DNA from: Thioploca sp.
GTDB taxonomy: Bacteria; Pseudomonadota; Gammaproteobacteria; Beggiatoales; Beggiatoaceae
Direction: 5' to 3'
Assembly (NCBI GenBank): GCA_030627235.1
Contig: DAOUSL010000004.1
Coordinates: forward strand, 1 to 64,000
Length of the DNA stretch: 64,000 nucleotides
Both the position numbers and the translations under genes were made by a program. Shown in pieces: positions 36,404-45,440 of the stretch (position 1 is the first letter of the stretch; each line of letters starts with the position of its first letter). The notes beneath the pieces are model-generated. The model did not search any database, had not been told where the DNA came from, and was given only the letters and a program-made list of their open reading frames with translations.

Positions 36404-37900
36404 TTAATGAACGTCGATCATTTGGACTGTACCATCAGGTAAAACCTCAGCCATTTGGCCAGATGGCTCATCGAAAAATACAGCTACAATTACAAGTACG
36501 ACTAAAGCTGCAGCACCAATTGTTAAGAAGAATGTAGAAGTTTCAACAAATGATAATACAGTCAAGAAAACAACTGCACCAACATTACCAAAAGCACCAG
36601 TTAGTCCAGCTATTTGTCCAGTCATACGGCGTTGAATGATTGGTACTACGGCAAATACAGCACCTTCACCAGCCATAACAAACATTGAACAGAACATAGT
36701 AACAGCTACTGCTCCAATAATCCACCATGTGTTAGTAATCAAACTCATTAAGAAATACCCAAGAGCTAAACCAGCAAGTAAGATTAATAAGGCTTTTTTA
36801 CGCCCAAAATTATCGCTGAAGAAACCACCTACAGGACGAGCAATTAAGTTTACAAAAGCGTAACTAGCTGCAATCATACCAGCATAAACTTGATTCATCC
36901 AAGGTACTGTTTCAGTGAAGGTATCCAGGAAGAATAAAGGTAGCATTGAAACTACTGCTAATTCAGAACCAAAAGTACAGAAATATGATATATTCAACAT
37001 AGCAACTTGTTTGAATTTATAACGGTGAATTTCTGGTACTGGAGTTGTGAAAATATCTTTGTTGATTTTATAAATATGATAGGTTTGAAATAAATACAAA
37101 GCTACCAAACCAGCATAAATTGAATTAGATTGAAATTCAGTTATCATGCTTAAATTAGCTGGAGATAATTTCCATACTAAAATTGCCAAAGCTAAATATA
37201 AAGGAATATTCATTAACAAGTAGAGGAAGAAATCTCCAGGACTAGTAACTTCCATCGCACCAGTTTTGTTAGGTTTGAAATAAGTAGAGCCACGTGGAGT
37301 ATCCCTAACGTTAATATAGTAAATGATAGAATAAACTAAAGCTACACAACCACTTAAACCAAGGGCATATCTCCAACCATTTGCAGGATCAATTAAACCA
37401 CCTAAAATCATTGCAACAACTGGCAAGGTAAGAGCAGCACCGGCTGAACCAAAGTTACCCCAACCACCATAAATACCTTCCGCTAAACCAACTTGCTTGG
37501 CTGGAAACCATTCACCAATCATGCGAATTCCAATTACAAATCCAGCTCCAACAAAAGCTAATAAGAACCGCATAAATGCCATTTGTTCAAAGGTTTGAGT
37601 TAAGGAAAAACCAATACATAAAAAACCAGAAATAATCAACAATATTGTATACATGATACGAGGGCCAAATTTATCAACCAACATACCAACAATAATTCGT
37701 GACGGAATAGTTAATGCCACGTTCAAAATCATCAACACTTTTATTTGTTGACTAGTTAATCCTAACGCATCTCTAATGGAACCCATTAAAGGAGCGGCAT
37801 TAAACCAGATGTAGAAACTAATGAAGAAAGCAAACCACGTAAAGTGGAGAGTCCGGATTCTTTCGGACTTTAAGTTAAATAAATTAATATTTTCAGACAT
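36404..37900 (-). CDS. narK: NarK-type nitrate/nitrite transporter (MFS)
   Basis: A 498-residue major-facilitator protein with 12 membrane helices that exchanges nitrate and nitrite or imports nitrate with protons. It begins [30 protein letters not shown]. The nitrate-signature region is in helix 5, [29 protein letters not shown], with the arginine of RMIGEW conserved. The second half carries [18 protein letters not shown]. NarL or FNR boxes could not be assigned in the long upstream gap, but the phosphatase-kinase gene follows and may control activity. A nitrate reductase is not in this window. Confidence 0.93.
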   Translation of the reverse strand: MSENINLFNLKSERIRTLHFTWFAFFISFYIWFNAAPLMGSIRDALGLTSQQIKVLMILNVALTIPSRIIVGMLVDKFGPRIMYTILLIISGFLCIGFSLTQTFEQMAFMRFLLAFVGAGFVIGIRMIGEWFPAKQVGLAEGIYGGWGNFGSAGAALTLPVVAMILGGLIDPANGWRYALGLSGCVALVYSIIYYINVRDTPRGSTYFKPNKTGAMEVTSPGDFFLYLLMNIPLYLALAILVWKLSPANLSMITEFQSNSIYAGLVALYLFQTYHIYKINKDIFTTPVPEIHRYKFKQVAMLNISYFCTFGSELAVVSMLPLFFLDTFTETVPWMNQVYAGMIAASYAFVNLIARPVGGFFSDNFGRKKALLILLAGLALGYFLMSLITNTWWIIGAVAVTMFCSMFVMAGEGAVFAVVPIIQRRMTGQIAGLTGAFGNVGAVVFLTVLSFVETSTFFLTIGAAALVVLVIVAVFFDEPSGQMAEVLPDGTVQMIDVH

Positions 37901-38514
37901 TCAAGTAAATCCTCAGTGGGTTGAGCTTACTATATAAATAAATTATCACATGATATATTTTAGGTAATCACAAAATTATCAATCTCATCCAATACAACTT
38001 TTGAGAGTACCATATAAATCTTGGTAAATAACATAGATAATATGAGTTATAAACTATCATCTTCTATAATTCTGTGAAGATCAATAGAAAACTAAAAACC
38101 ATTATATATAATTTATCTCAAGCTTAATATTATAATGATTTCTATATTTAATAAGCGGAAAAATATTATCAACGTTATTGATAAAAAGCAAGGAAAAAAT
38201 TATATAATTATATTAATACACAGAGTAAAACTCATTTATATTTATTATAAATTGATTAATTAAGCATAAAAACAAAATAATTCAATGAATTAATATATTA
38301 GTATTTGCTTATATTTTATTTATTTAGGTATGAATACAAAAATTTGTAAGTTTTATTAATAATATCAATTTTTATTCTAAAACAAGGTAATGACGTTGTT
38401 TTAAAGCAACTTTTGTGGTAAAAAAATAATTCGACAACATTTGTGGTAAAAATATCTATATATGTAAATATGGATAGCAAATCAAGCTTGCTAACTCATT
38501 TATATTTAAACAAA
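37901..38514. other. Long AT-rich region upstream of narK
   Basis: About 610 bp without a convincing gene. It should hold the narK promoter. I searched by eye for an FNR-type TTGAT-N4-ATCAA site and found only half-sites. Near 38407-38455 two direct repeats of the form CAAC-x-TTTGTGGTAAAAA occur about 37 bp apart. A short TAGCAA/TTGCTA hairpin at about 38474-38493 lies after the S24-like gene. Confidence 0.4.
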
Positions 38515-38820
38515 TTAAATATATTTTTTATGTTCTTTACGTCTAGTTCCTGCTCTTTGAGTAATTAATCCTTTAACAGCCTCTAAATCAGAAATTTCTA
38601 AAGTAGGGTAACTTAAATTTAACGGTTTTAAAAAATATTTTTCATTGTCAATGATTAATTGTCTAAAAATATATTCTTCGTCATGCATAGCTAATACATA
38701 AGAACCACTTTCAATTACACCATCTGGTTCAATAATAATAATATGCCCTTCTTTAAACTCAGGTAACATACTATCTCCTAAGACTTGTAAGGCAAATGGC
38801 TCTCTTCCACAATTATTCAT
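38515..38820 (-). CDS. S24/LexA-like peptidase domain protein without DNA-binding domain
   Basis: A 101-residue protein that is just the LexA/S24 catalytic beta-domain. The serine motif is GDSMLPEFKEGH (Ser17). Where LexA has its catalytic lysine, the sequence reads YIFRQL, with Arg or Phe in that place, so the Ser-Lys dyad may be incomplete. No helix-turn-helix precedes it. It starts 3 bp after the queF stop, which indicates translational coupling. A regulator role is possible but unproven. Confidence 0.75.
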   Translation of the reverse strand: MNNCGREPFALQVLGDSMLPEFKEGHIIIIEPDGVIESGSYVLAMHDEEYIFRQLIIDNEKYFLKPLNLSYPTLEISDLEAVKGLITQRAGTRRKEHKKYI

Positions 38821-38823
38821 ATT

Positions 38824-39204
38824 TTATGGTAAATTGATTAAAATAGGAGGTGTCCAACCAGTGGTCACATGTTCTACTACAATAGTTGTATAAATTCCTC
38901 CTCTAACATTAAATTCAGATCGTAAACGCATAAAATTTGGCTTACATATTTGTACCAAATCATTTAAAATCTGATTAGTAACAGCTTCATGAAAAGCCCC
39001 ATCATTTCGATATGACCATATGTAATTTTTTAATGATTTTAATTCTATACATAGTTCTTTTGGGACATAATCTAAAAACAGAGTTGCAAAATCAGGCTGA
39101 CCAGTTTTAGGACATAAACAAGTAAACTCAGGAACACGAATATGAATAGTATAATCACGTTCTTGGTTTGGATTAGAAAAAGTTTCAATCTGATTAGTTG
39201 ACAT
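38824..39204 (-). CDS. queF: QueF, NADPH-dependent preQ0 reductase
   Basis: QueF reduces the nitrile of 7-cyano-7-deazaguanine to preQ1 in queuosine synthesis. The 126-residue product belongs to the short (unimodular) type. [16 protein letters not shown] contains the nucleophilic Cys31 and Asp38. [16 protein letters not shown] is the QueF signature, and GAFHE holds the substrate-binding glutamate. It leads a two-gene unit with the S24-like protein. The ATG at 39204 gives the standard length. Confidence 0.96.
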   Translation of the reverse strand: MSTNQIETFSNPNQERDYTIHIRVPEFTCLCPKTGQPDFATLFLDYVPKELCIELKSLKNYIWSYRNDGAFHEAVTNQILNDLVQICKPNFMRLRSEFNVRGGIYTTIVVEHVTTGWTPPILINLP

Positions 39205-39313
39205 AAAATGTTTAAATATAATCTTTTGATTGTTATATCAAATTTTGGATAAAATTAAGTATACAAAGTTATCTAAATATATTTTTTATAATTAGAATTA
39301 TTTATAGTAAATT

Positions 39314-40258
39314 TTAATTCTCACTTTGCTTCAACATGGCTTGTCGTTGTTGTTCACAAAAATCATCAGCAGCATTATAACCTTGACTTTTTAAACTATG
39401 GTTACGTACAGCACATTCAAGCAAAACTGCTAAATTACGCCCTGGAGCTACTGGAAGAGAAATTTCAGGAATATCAGTTCCTAATACTGTCCTAACTCTA
39501 TAATCTCCTTGTAAACGATCAATATTTTTTAAATCAACTGCTGTCATATGACGTAATTGTACAATTAGACGTAAATCTTTATCTTTTTCTGTAGCACTAT
39601 CACCAAATAATGCTTGGACATTTAAAACTCCAAGTCCTCTTACTTCTAAAAAGGCATTCATACCTAGAGGACAAGTACCAACTATTATTTGTGGTTGAGT
39701 TTTAGAAAATTCTGGGGCATCATCAGCAATTAAACGATGTCCACGACTCACCAATTCTAAAGCCAATTCACTCTTACCAGTTCCACTATCTCCCATAATC
39801 AGAACTCCTGTTCCCAATACATCCATAAATACACCATGTAATGTAATGTGTTGAGAAAGTAATCTAGTAATAGTTGTATATAAATAATTAATAACTACTT
39901 CACCAGACAATTCTGAAGTTAGTATGGGAACTTTATAATGTTCGGCGGCTTTCCTTAAATCTTGTGGTATTGTAGAATAATCAACTAAAATAATACAAGC
40001 TAGACTACTATTTTTAAATAACTGAGTAATAGTATTTTTGTAAAAATCTTTATCCAAATTATTTAAATAAGCAAATTCATGAATACCAATAATTTGAATT
40101 TGAGGAGGATGAATAAGATTTAGATAACTAACATTAGCAAGTTTTTGATTATGTTCTAAAACTAATGCACGTTGGTTATCATCTTGTTCTACTAACCATG
40201 TTAATGCAAGATCATGTGCATGTTGTTCAAATAGTTCGGTAATACTGAGTTTAACCAT
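39314..40258 (-). CDS. hprK: HPr(Ser) kinase/phosphorylase
   Basis: HprK phosphorylates and dephosphorylates a serine of HPr-type PTS proteins. The 314-residue protein has the N-terminal MurF-like domain (about 1-130), the P-loop GDSGTGKS (156-163), and the following HRLIADDAPEF region. EVRGLGVLNVQALFG is the HprK signature. In proteobacteria it often stands with ptsN and rpoN as here, linked to the nitrogen PTS. The coding region overlaps ptsN by 8 bp. No HPr gene follows in this window. Confidence 0.95.
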   Translation of the reverse strand: MVKLSITELFEQHAHDLALTWLVEQDDNQRALVLEHNQKLANVSYLNLIHPPQIQIIGIHEFAYLNNLDKDFYKNTITQLFKNSSLACIILVDYSTIPQDLRKAAEHYKVPILTSELSGEVVINYLYTTITRLLSQHITLHGVFMDVLGTGVLIMGDSGTGKSELALELVSRGHRLIADDAPEFSKTQPQIIVGTCPLGMNAFLEVRGLGVLNVQALFGDSATEKDKDLRLIVQLRHMTAVDLKNIDRLQGDYRVRTVLGTDIPEISLPVAPGRNLAVLLECAVRNHSLKSQGYNAADDFCEQQRQAMLKQSEN

Positions 40259-40712
40259 GATGCCATTGAGTTAAAAGCTTAAATTTATCTTGACAGTTTT
40301 TAGTATCGCGTAATTTATCACGAAAATTATTTTCTTGAAACATACCAGCTAATTGAGCCAATATTTCTAAATGTTCTTCGGTAGAATTTTCTGGTACCAT
40401 TAGTGCGAATAATAAATCAACTGGTTGTTTATCAAGAGCTCCAAAATCAACCCCTGTTTCAAGTTGTAAAAATGCTGCTAAAGTCACATCACAGTTTACA
40501 ACTCTTGCATGTGGAATTGCAACTCCATGACCTATAGCAGTACTTCCAAGACGTTCTCGTATTAATAAACTATCAAAAATATCATGACTAGAAAGTTCAA
40601 TATTTTCTTCTTGAGCTAATAATCTACTAAAGTATTCAAAAACTCTTTTTTTGCTAGTCACTTCAACGTGGCATAGCATTCGTTCTGGAGTCAGAATATT
40701 TGAAATTTGCAT
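40251..40712 (-). CDS. ptsN: PtsN, EIIA component of the nitrogen PTS
   Basis: A regulatory EIIA that accepts phosphate from NPr and influences potassium, nitrogen and sigma-54-linked processes. The 153-residue protein shows the active-site His68 in IGHGVAIPHARV, preceded by RERLGSTA. The C-terminal part (LLFALMVPENSTEEHLEILAQLA) is typical. It stands between hpf and hprK. The terminator-like hairpin after hpf suggests that ptsN-hprK expression can be set apart from rpoN-hpf. Confidence 0.95.
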   Translation of the reverse strand: MQISNILTPERMLCHVEVTSKKRVFEYFSRLLAQEENIELSSHDIFDSLLIRERLGSTAIGHGVAIPHARVVNCDVTLAAFLQLETGVDFGALDKQPVDLLFALMVPENSTEEHLEILAQLAGMFQENNFRDKLRDTKNCQDKFKLLTQWHHG

Positions 40713-40735
40713 GTTTATTTTAGTTTCATAAAGAA

Positions 40736-40757
40736 AACCGGGTTATAAAAACCCGGG
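40736..40757 (-). terminator. Hairpin terminator between hpf and ptsN
   Basis: A CCGGGTT/AACCCGG stem with a five-base loop lies between the two genes. On the minus strand it is followed by TTTTC, so it would partially terminate transcripts that come through rpoN and hpf. Confidence 0.75.
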
Positions 40758-40779
40758 CTATATTTATACTTATAATTAC

Positions 40780-41112
40780 TTATTCTTCAATCGGTTGGCG
40801 AGTTTTAATTCCACCTTCAGATTGGCGATGATCTTTTACTTTTTCTTTATGTTTTTTAAGTTGTCGATCTAATTTATCAGTCAGACCGTCAATTGCAGCA
40901 TACATATCTTCATGTTCAGATTCTGCAAATAAATTAGCTCCACTAGCATGTAAAGTTGCTTCTGCTTTTTGACGCAATTTTTCAACACTAAGAATCACAT
41001 GTACATTAGTAACATGATCAAAATGACGTTCTAAACGTTCCATTTTAGTAGAAACATAAGAACGTAAAGCAGGAGTGATCTCTACGTGATGACCACTAAG
41101 ATTAAGTTGCAT
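40780..41112 (-). CDS. hpf: Ribosome hibernation promoting factor
   Basis: A 110-residue short-type HPF/YfiA that binds the 30S subunit and silences ribosomes in stationary phase. It begins MQLNLSGHHVEITPALRSYV and contains RHFDHVTNVHVILSVEKL, ATLHASGANLFAESEHEDMYAAIDGLTDKLDRQL, and a basic helix with KHKEKVKDHR. It follows rpoN as in many gammaproteobacteria. AGGAGC before the ATG is a strong ribosome-binding site. Confidence 0.95.
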   Translation of the reverse strand: MQLNLSGHHVEITPALRSYVSTKMERLERHFDHVTNVHVILSVEKLRQKAEATLHASGANLFAESEHEDMYAAIDGLTDKLDRQLKKHKEKVKDHRQSEGGIKTRQPIEE

Positions 41113-41239
41113 TTAGATAAGCTCCTTATTAAAATTAATTACTAATATGTCATATTCACAAAAATGATATGACTACAATTCGTATATAACTGGTTACAAT
41201 TTTGGAAATTAACAGTTAAATTACTAACTATTAATCAAA

Positions 41240-42703
41240 TTATTCTAAACGTTTTCTTTCATTTGAAGGAGGAATTACCATTGCTTCCCGATATTTAGCA
41301 ACAGTCCTTCTAGCTACTTTAATTCCCATATCAGCTAATAAATTGGCAATTTTACTATCACTAAATGGTTTAGTGGTATTTTCATTAGCAATTAATTTCT
41401 TAATCATAGCACGGATTGCTACAGATGAACATTCACCACCATTTTTAGTACTAACATGACTAGAGAAAAAATATTTTAACTCAAAAATTCCTCTAGGAGT
41501 ATGTAAATATTTTTGAGTAGTCACCCTAGAAACAGTTGATTCATGCATTTCTAATTCATTAGCAATATCATGTAAAACCAATGGTTTCATAGCTTCATCA
41601 CCATAATCTAAGAAACCAGCTTGCCGTTGTACGATACAGTTAGCTACTCTTAATAAGGTATCTTGACGACTTTTTAAACTTTTAATAAACCAACGAGCTT
41701 CTTGTAAATGGGTTTTTAAGTTGCTTACATCTACATTTCTATCTTTTTGTTTTACAAGACCAGCATATTGAGAATTGATCCTAATTTTAGGAGAAATATC
41801 TGGATTTAACTCAACTCGCCAACTATTTTTAATTTTTTTAACATATACATCTGGAGTTATATAATTAGTTTGCTGATTATTAATTATAGAACCTGGTCGA
41901 GGATTTAAAGATTGGATTAAGTCAACTACTTCACGTAATTCTTCTCGAGTTAGTTTCATGCGTTTAACTAGCTTAACATAGTCATGTGAACCTAATAGAG
42001 ATAAATATTTGCGAATCAAAATTTTGGTTTCTCTTAACCAAGGAGTATCAGGGTCACACTGTGTTAATTGTAACATCAAGCATTCACTTAAATTTCTAGA
42101 ACCAATCCCAAGTGGATCAAAATGTTGAACTCGACGCAACACAGTTTCTATTTCTTTATCAGTAACATGATTTCCATTGCCTAAGCTTTGAGATATATCT
42201 TCAAATGAAGCCTGTAAATAACCATCATCGTCTATACCATTAATGATGGTAGTTGCAATAGCCCGATCTATTTCTGTGAAAGGAGTTAAATCTAATTGCC
42301 AGTATAGATGTTCTTGTAAAGTTTCTGTAATACTACTCTGTTCAAGTAAAAAATCTTTTCCGTTGTTATCTTCTTGGTTATTTGAGGATACATTTGTGCT
42401 AGTAAACGAGTTATCATAAATATCATCCCATTCACTATCAGTTGCTAATTCAGTAGGAATATCCTCAATCAGTTTATCACTTTCATTTGCCTCAGAAGTG
42501 TCGTATTCTTCAATTTCAGCGCTAAATTCTAGTTCTTCTTCATATTCATCTTCAATAGATTCCAACATTATATTAGAATCTAACACTTGTTGTACTTCTA
42601 AGCGTAATTCAAGAGTAGATAACTGCAAAAGCCGAATTGCCTGTTGCAGTTGTGGGGTCATGGTGATTTGTTGACCAAGACGTAATTGAAGACTTTGTTT
42701 CAT
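41240..42703 (-). CDS. rpoN: RNA polymerase sigma-54 factor
   Basis: Sigma-54 recognises -24/-12 promoters and needs enhancer-binding activators. The 487-residue protein has region I (QLRLGQQITMTPQLQQAIRLLQLSTLEL), an acidic region II (about 60-110), the core-binding domain, the helix-turn-helix around HESTVSRVTTQKYLHTPRGIF, and the C-terminal RpoN box in ARRTVAKYREAMVIPPSNERK. It stands 42 bp after lptB in the lpt-rpoN-hpf-ptsN cluster. Confidence 0.96.
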   Translation of the reverse strand: MKQSLQLRLGQQITMTPQLQQAIRLLQLSTLELRLEVQQVLDSNIMLESIEDEYEEELEFSAEIEEYDTSEANESDKLIEDIPTELATDSEWDDIYDNSFTSTNVSSNNQEDNNGKDFLLEQSSITETLQEHLYWQLDLTPFTEIDRAIATTIINGIDDDGYLQASFEDISQSLGNGNHVTDKEIETVLRRVQHFDPLGIGSRNLSECLMLQLTQCDPDTPWLRETKILIRKYLSLLGSHDYVKLVKRMKLTREELREVVDLIQSLNPRPGSIINNQQTNYITPDVYVKKIKNSWRVELNPDISPKIRINSQYAGLVKQKDRNVDVSNLKTHLQEARWFIKSLKSRQDTLLRVANCIVQRQAGFLDYGDEAMKPLVLHDIANELEMHESTVSRVTTQKYLHTPRGIFELKYFFSSHVSTKNGGECSSVAIRAMIKKLIANENTTKPFSDSKIANLLADMGIKVARRTVAKYREAMVIPPSNERKRLE

Positions 42704-42745
42704 GACTTTAGCAAAATTCCATTCAGCCTATATATGAATTCATAT

Positions 42746-43468
42746 TTACAATTTAAAATTATGACCTAAATAGACTTCCTTAACATGTTCATTGTGTAAA
42801 ATATTTTCAGGCGTGCCTTCCGCAATTAACATTCCATCGTTCACAATATAAGCACGAGCACATATATCCAAGGTTTCACGCACATTATGATCGGTTATTA
42901 AAACTCCGATATCTAAACTACATAAATGAGCAATAATCCGTTGAATATCAAGAACTGATAATGGATCAACTCCGGCAAATGGTTCATCAAGTAAGATAAA
43001 ACGAGGTTCAGAAGCTAAAGCACGAGCAATTTCAACTCTACGTCTTTCACCACCAGATAAACTCATACCTAAACTATCACGTAAATGCTGGATATGTAAT
43101 TCTTCTAATAATACATCAAGTCGTTGTTTACGTTGACTACTGGTAAATTTTTGAACTTCAAGAATTGCCATAACATTATCAGCAACGGTTAATTTACGAA
43201 ATACTGATGGTTCTTGTGGTAAATAACCTAATCCCATTTGGGCTCGTCGATGCATTGGGAAATTAGTTATGTCTTTATCGCCTAGCAAAATTTTACCTTG
43301 ATCACAGGCAATTAAACCTACCATCATATAAAAACTAGTAGTTTTGCCAGCACCGTTTGGTCCCAATAATCCTACTACTTCACCACTTGTTACGCTAATA
43401 CTAACATCTTTTACGACTGGTCGAGATTTATATTTTTTAGCCAAATGTTGGGCAGATAATGTACTCAC
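42746..43468 (-). CDS. lptB: LptB, ATPase of the LPS export machine
   Basis: LptB powers extraction of lipopolysaccharide from the inner membrane by LptB2FGC. The 240-residue ATPase has Walker [10 protein letters not shown] (36-44), the Q-loop region [12 protein letters not shown], signature [15 protein letters not shown], and Walker [14 protein letters not shown]. It has the C-terminal LptB extension ending [16 protein letters not shown]. It starts at the base after the lptA stop, so the two are coupled. Confidence 0.97.
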   Translation of the reverse strand: MSTLSAQHLAKKYKSRPVVKDVSISVTSGEVVGLLGPNGAGKTTSFYMMVGLIACDQGKILLGDKDITNFPMHRRAQMGLGYLPQEPSVFRKLTVADNVMAILEVQKFTSSQRKQRLDVLLEELHIQHLRDSLGMSLSGGERRRVEIARALASEPRFILLDEPFAGVDPLSVLDIQRIIAHLCSLDIGVLITDHNVRETLDICARAYIVNDGMLIAEGTPENILHNEHVKEVYLGHNFKL

Positions 43469-43984
43469 TTATTTTTTAATTTGTTGAGGTTCAATCGAAA
43501 TTGTAATTCTACCAGTTTTCTTATCGCCACCGTCAGCTTTAGTAAAACCTTTTTTGGTATCATACAATATACGTGGTGCATTGGAAGTATAAATATCTTT
43601 ACCATTCTTCTGTTTACGGAGTTCAGCTTGATTGGTAAGATGTAAAGTGTCTTTAATAGCGTTATATTCCATATATTTAGCTTTGGCTTTTATATCTTCA
43701 TCATTATCAAGATGTTGAGTAAAACTAGCTAAATTACCAGTAGCAATAATTTTTTCAATCGCTTGTTCAGGGGTATAATTTAAAGTTATTTTATCGGCAT
43801 TTATCTTGATAGAACCTTGAGTTACTACAACATTTCCTTCATAGATGGCAACTCCTTTAATATTATCAATTGCTGCTTGATTAGCTTCAATTAAAATAGG
43901 TTTATTGCGATCATTTGATAAGGCATAAATACTACTATTACAAAATAAAATTAAAATAATAAATAAGCTTCTATTGAAGTGCAT
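43469..43984 (-). CDS. lptA: LptA, periplasmic LPS bridge protein
   Basis: LptA forms the periplasmic bridge that carries LPS from LptC to LptDE. The 171-residue protein has a signal peptide (about 1-22, ending IYALS) and the OstA beta-jellyroll with PILIEANQAAIDNIKGVAIYEGNV, QGSIKINADKITL and IIATGNLASFTQ. Its start overlaps lptC by 14 bp. Length matches the family. Confidence 0.93.
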   Translation of the reverse strand: MHFNRSLFIILILFCNSSIYALSNDRNKPILIEANQAAIDNIKGVAIYEGNVVVTQGSIKINADKITLNYTPEQAIEKIIATGNLASFTQHLDNDEDIKAKAKYMEYNAIKDTLHLTNQAELRKQKNGKDIYTSNAPRILYDTKKGFTKADGGDKKTGRITISIEPQQIKK

Positions 43985-44525
43985 AACGTCCTCTCACTTG
44001 AGAAAATAATTCTATTTGTTCAATTGGCATAAATATACGCATACCTTTAGCCTTAGTTTCACCAAACTTACTTATAATTGTAGTTAAAGCGTCAGTATAA
44101 GCATATTCAGTATCAATCCTTACCCATAAATCTTGGGATATAATTTTAATTGATTTTTCTGGTTGTTTTTGATTGTGTTGTTGTAAAGTTGTATCACCTA
44201 ATAACCATATTTGATCAGCTGCTGGAGAAACTTCACCATTCTCAGCTTTTATTGTCCATGACGGATTGTTGTCTTGATAAAATACCATAATTGGATCAGC
44301 AATACTAGTATTGGTATTAGGATAATGGATCATATCAGTTGCTGTCAATTGGCTTTTTAATTTTCCTATTTCATTCATGCGTATAGTATCAAAATTTTTT
44401 AAGGTGTAATCTGGCATTTTAAGATTATTTTTAGGAATGATTATCAATTCATCATCAACGCTTCGAACTAACCAAGTTGTTATAAGTACTAGGCTTACTA
44501 AAATTATCCACCAATGTTTTAACAT
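43971..44525 (-). CDS. lptC: LptC, inner-membrane LPS export protein
   Basis: A bitopic protein that joins LptBFG to LptA. The 184-residue product has a single N-terminal membrane helix (about 4-20), then a jellyroll domain with MPDYTLKNFDTIRMNEIGKLKSQLTA and MIHYPNTNTSIADPIMVFY. KAENGEVSPAADQIWLLGDTTLQ and the later KAKGMRIFMPIEQIELFSQVRGRY complete it. It is coupled to lptA by overlap and follows kdsC by 3 bp. Confidence 0.92.
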   Translation of the reverse strand: MLKHWWIILVSLVLITTWLVRSVDDELIIIPKNNLKMPDYTLKNFDTIRMNEIGKLKSQLTATDMIHYPNTNTSIADPIMVFYQDNNPSWTIKAENGEVSPAADQIWLLGDTTLQQHNQKQPEKSIKIISQDLWVRIDTEYAYTDALTTIISKFGETKAKGMRIFMPIEQIELFSQVRGRYALQ

Positions 44526-44528
44526 ACA

Positions 44529-45047
44529 TCATATTCCATATTGGCTTAGTTGCTCATCCCAAGTTGCTTGACTTTGCATGATAAGCTCACATACCTCTCT
44601 AGCTGCACCTTCCCCACCACTAGCTTTAGTTTGCCAATGAGAGTATTTTAGCACTAATCTATCTGCATTTGCTACTGCTATTGCTAACCCTACTTTGGAC
44701 ATAACTGGAATATCCAGAATATCATCTCCTACATATGCTATCTGCTGACAATCTAATTGCAACTCATTCCGCAGCTGTTCAAAAGCAATTAATTTATTAG
44801 TTTGTCCCTGAAAAATATGTTTAATACCAAGTTTCTGCATTCGGTTAGTTACAATAGTTGATTTTTTGGCGGTAATAATTCCGATTTCTACTCCTGTTCT
44901 TTGTAGCATTACCATACCTAAACCATCTCTAGCATGAAATGATTTATATTCTTGATCAATGTCACTAAAATATAAACGACCGTCAGTAAGAACTCCATCA
45001 ACATCAAATATTACTAAACGGATCAATTTAGCTTTTTCAATAATCAT
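44529..45047 (-). CDS. kdsC: KdsC, KDO-8-phosphate phosphatase
   Basis: KdsC removes phosphate from KDO-8-P in inner-core LPS synthesis. The start at the ATG at 45047 gives 172 residues; a longer frame from a TTG at 45086 adds 13 hydrophobic residues foreign to the family. The HAD motif I is FDVDGVLTDGR (Asp15 and Asp17), then FHARDGLGMVML, GIITAKKS (motif II), GQTNKLIAFEQL, and the loop YVGDDILDIPVMSKVGLA. It is the first gene of the kdsC-lptC-lptA-lptB cluster. kdsD, which often precedes it, is absent. Confidence 0.94.
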   Translation of the reverse strand: MIIEKAKLIRLVIFDVDGVLTDGRLYFSDIDQEYKSFHARDGLGMVMLQRTGVEIGIITAKKSTIVTNRMQKLGIKHIFQGQTNKLIAFEQLRNELQLDCQQIAYVGDDILDIPVMSKVGLAIAVANADRLVLKYSHWQTKASGGEGAAREVCELIMQSQATWDEQLSQYGI

Positions 45048-45215
45048 AGTGGTCACTAGTTTAAAGTAGAATTTAATAAATATCAAATTAGTTCAAAATT
45101 ATTTATAATTCAATCCATGTCTATACAATATCATATAAAATAATTAATTATTGTAACATGGCATGCAAAAAAATTATGGTGAATATTTTTTACCGAACAG
45201 TTACCAAAATAGTAA

Positions 45216-45404
45216 AATATAAAAGCTATTCAGATTTCTTTACTAGTTAATCCAATTAGTAATATATGTGATAATTTACCAGAATTAATTGCAGTTTGTA
45301 AAAATATTTATTTTATATCTGATGAGATTTATTATGGATTAGTGTATGATAAGTTTATACATATAGCATTAAACCATTTATTTAAATCTAGACTAAAGCA
45401 ATAA
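45216..45404 (+). pseudogene. Fragment of a class I aminotransferase
   Basis: An open stretch without start reads KAIQISLLVNPISNICDNLP, then ELIAVCKNIYFISDEIYYGLVYDKF, and ends at a TAA. This matches the centre of aspartate-aminotransferase-like PLP enzymes: a SPANPTG box (here LVNPISN, with the conserved Thr-Gly lost), then the ISDEIYxGLxYD box that contains the PLP-ring aspartate and tyrosine. About 60 of roughly 390 residues remain, so it is a remnant. It lies in the 393-bp gap between kdsC and the Met-heptad gene; the rest of that gap is featureless. Confidence 0.75.
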
Positions 45405-45440
45405 TTTTAAGGTAAATATATATTTAATGAGGCTTAAAGT

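Noticed and set aside
37901-38514. FNR- or NarL-type operator before narK
   Set aside because: Only half-sites were seen by eye in very AT-rich sequence; not enough to call a site.
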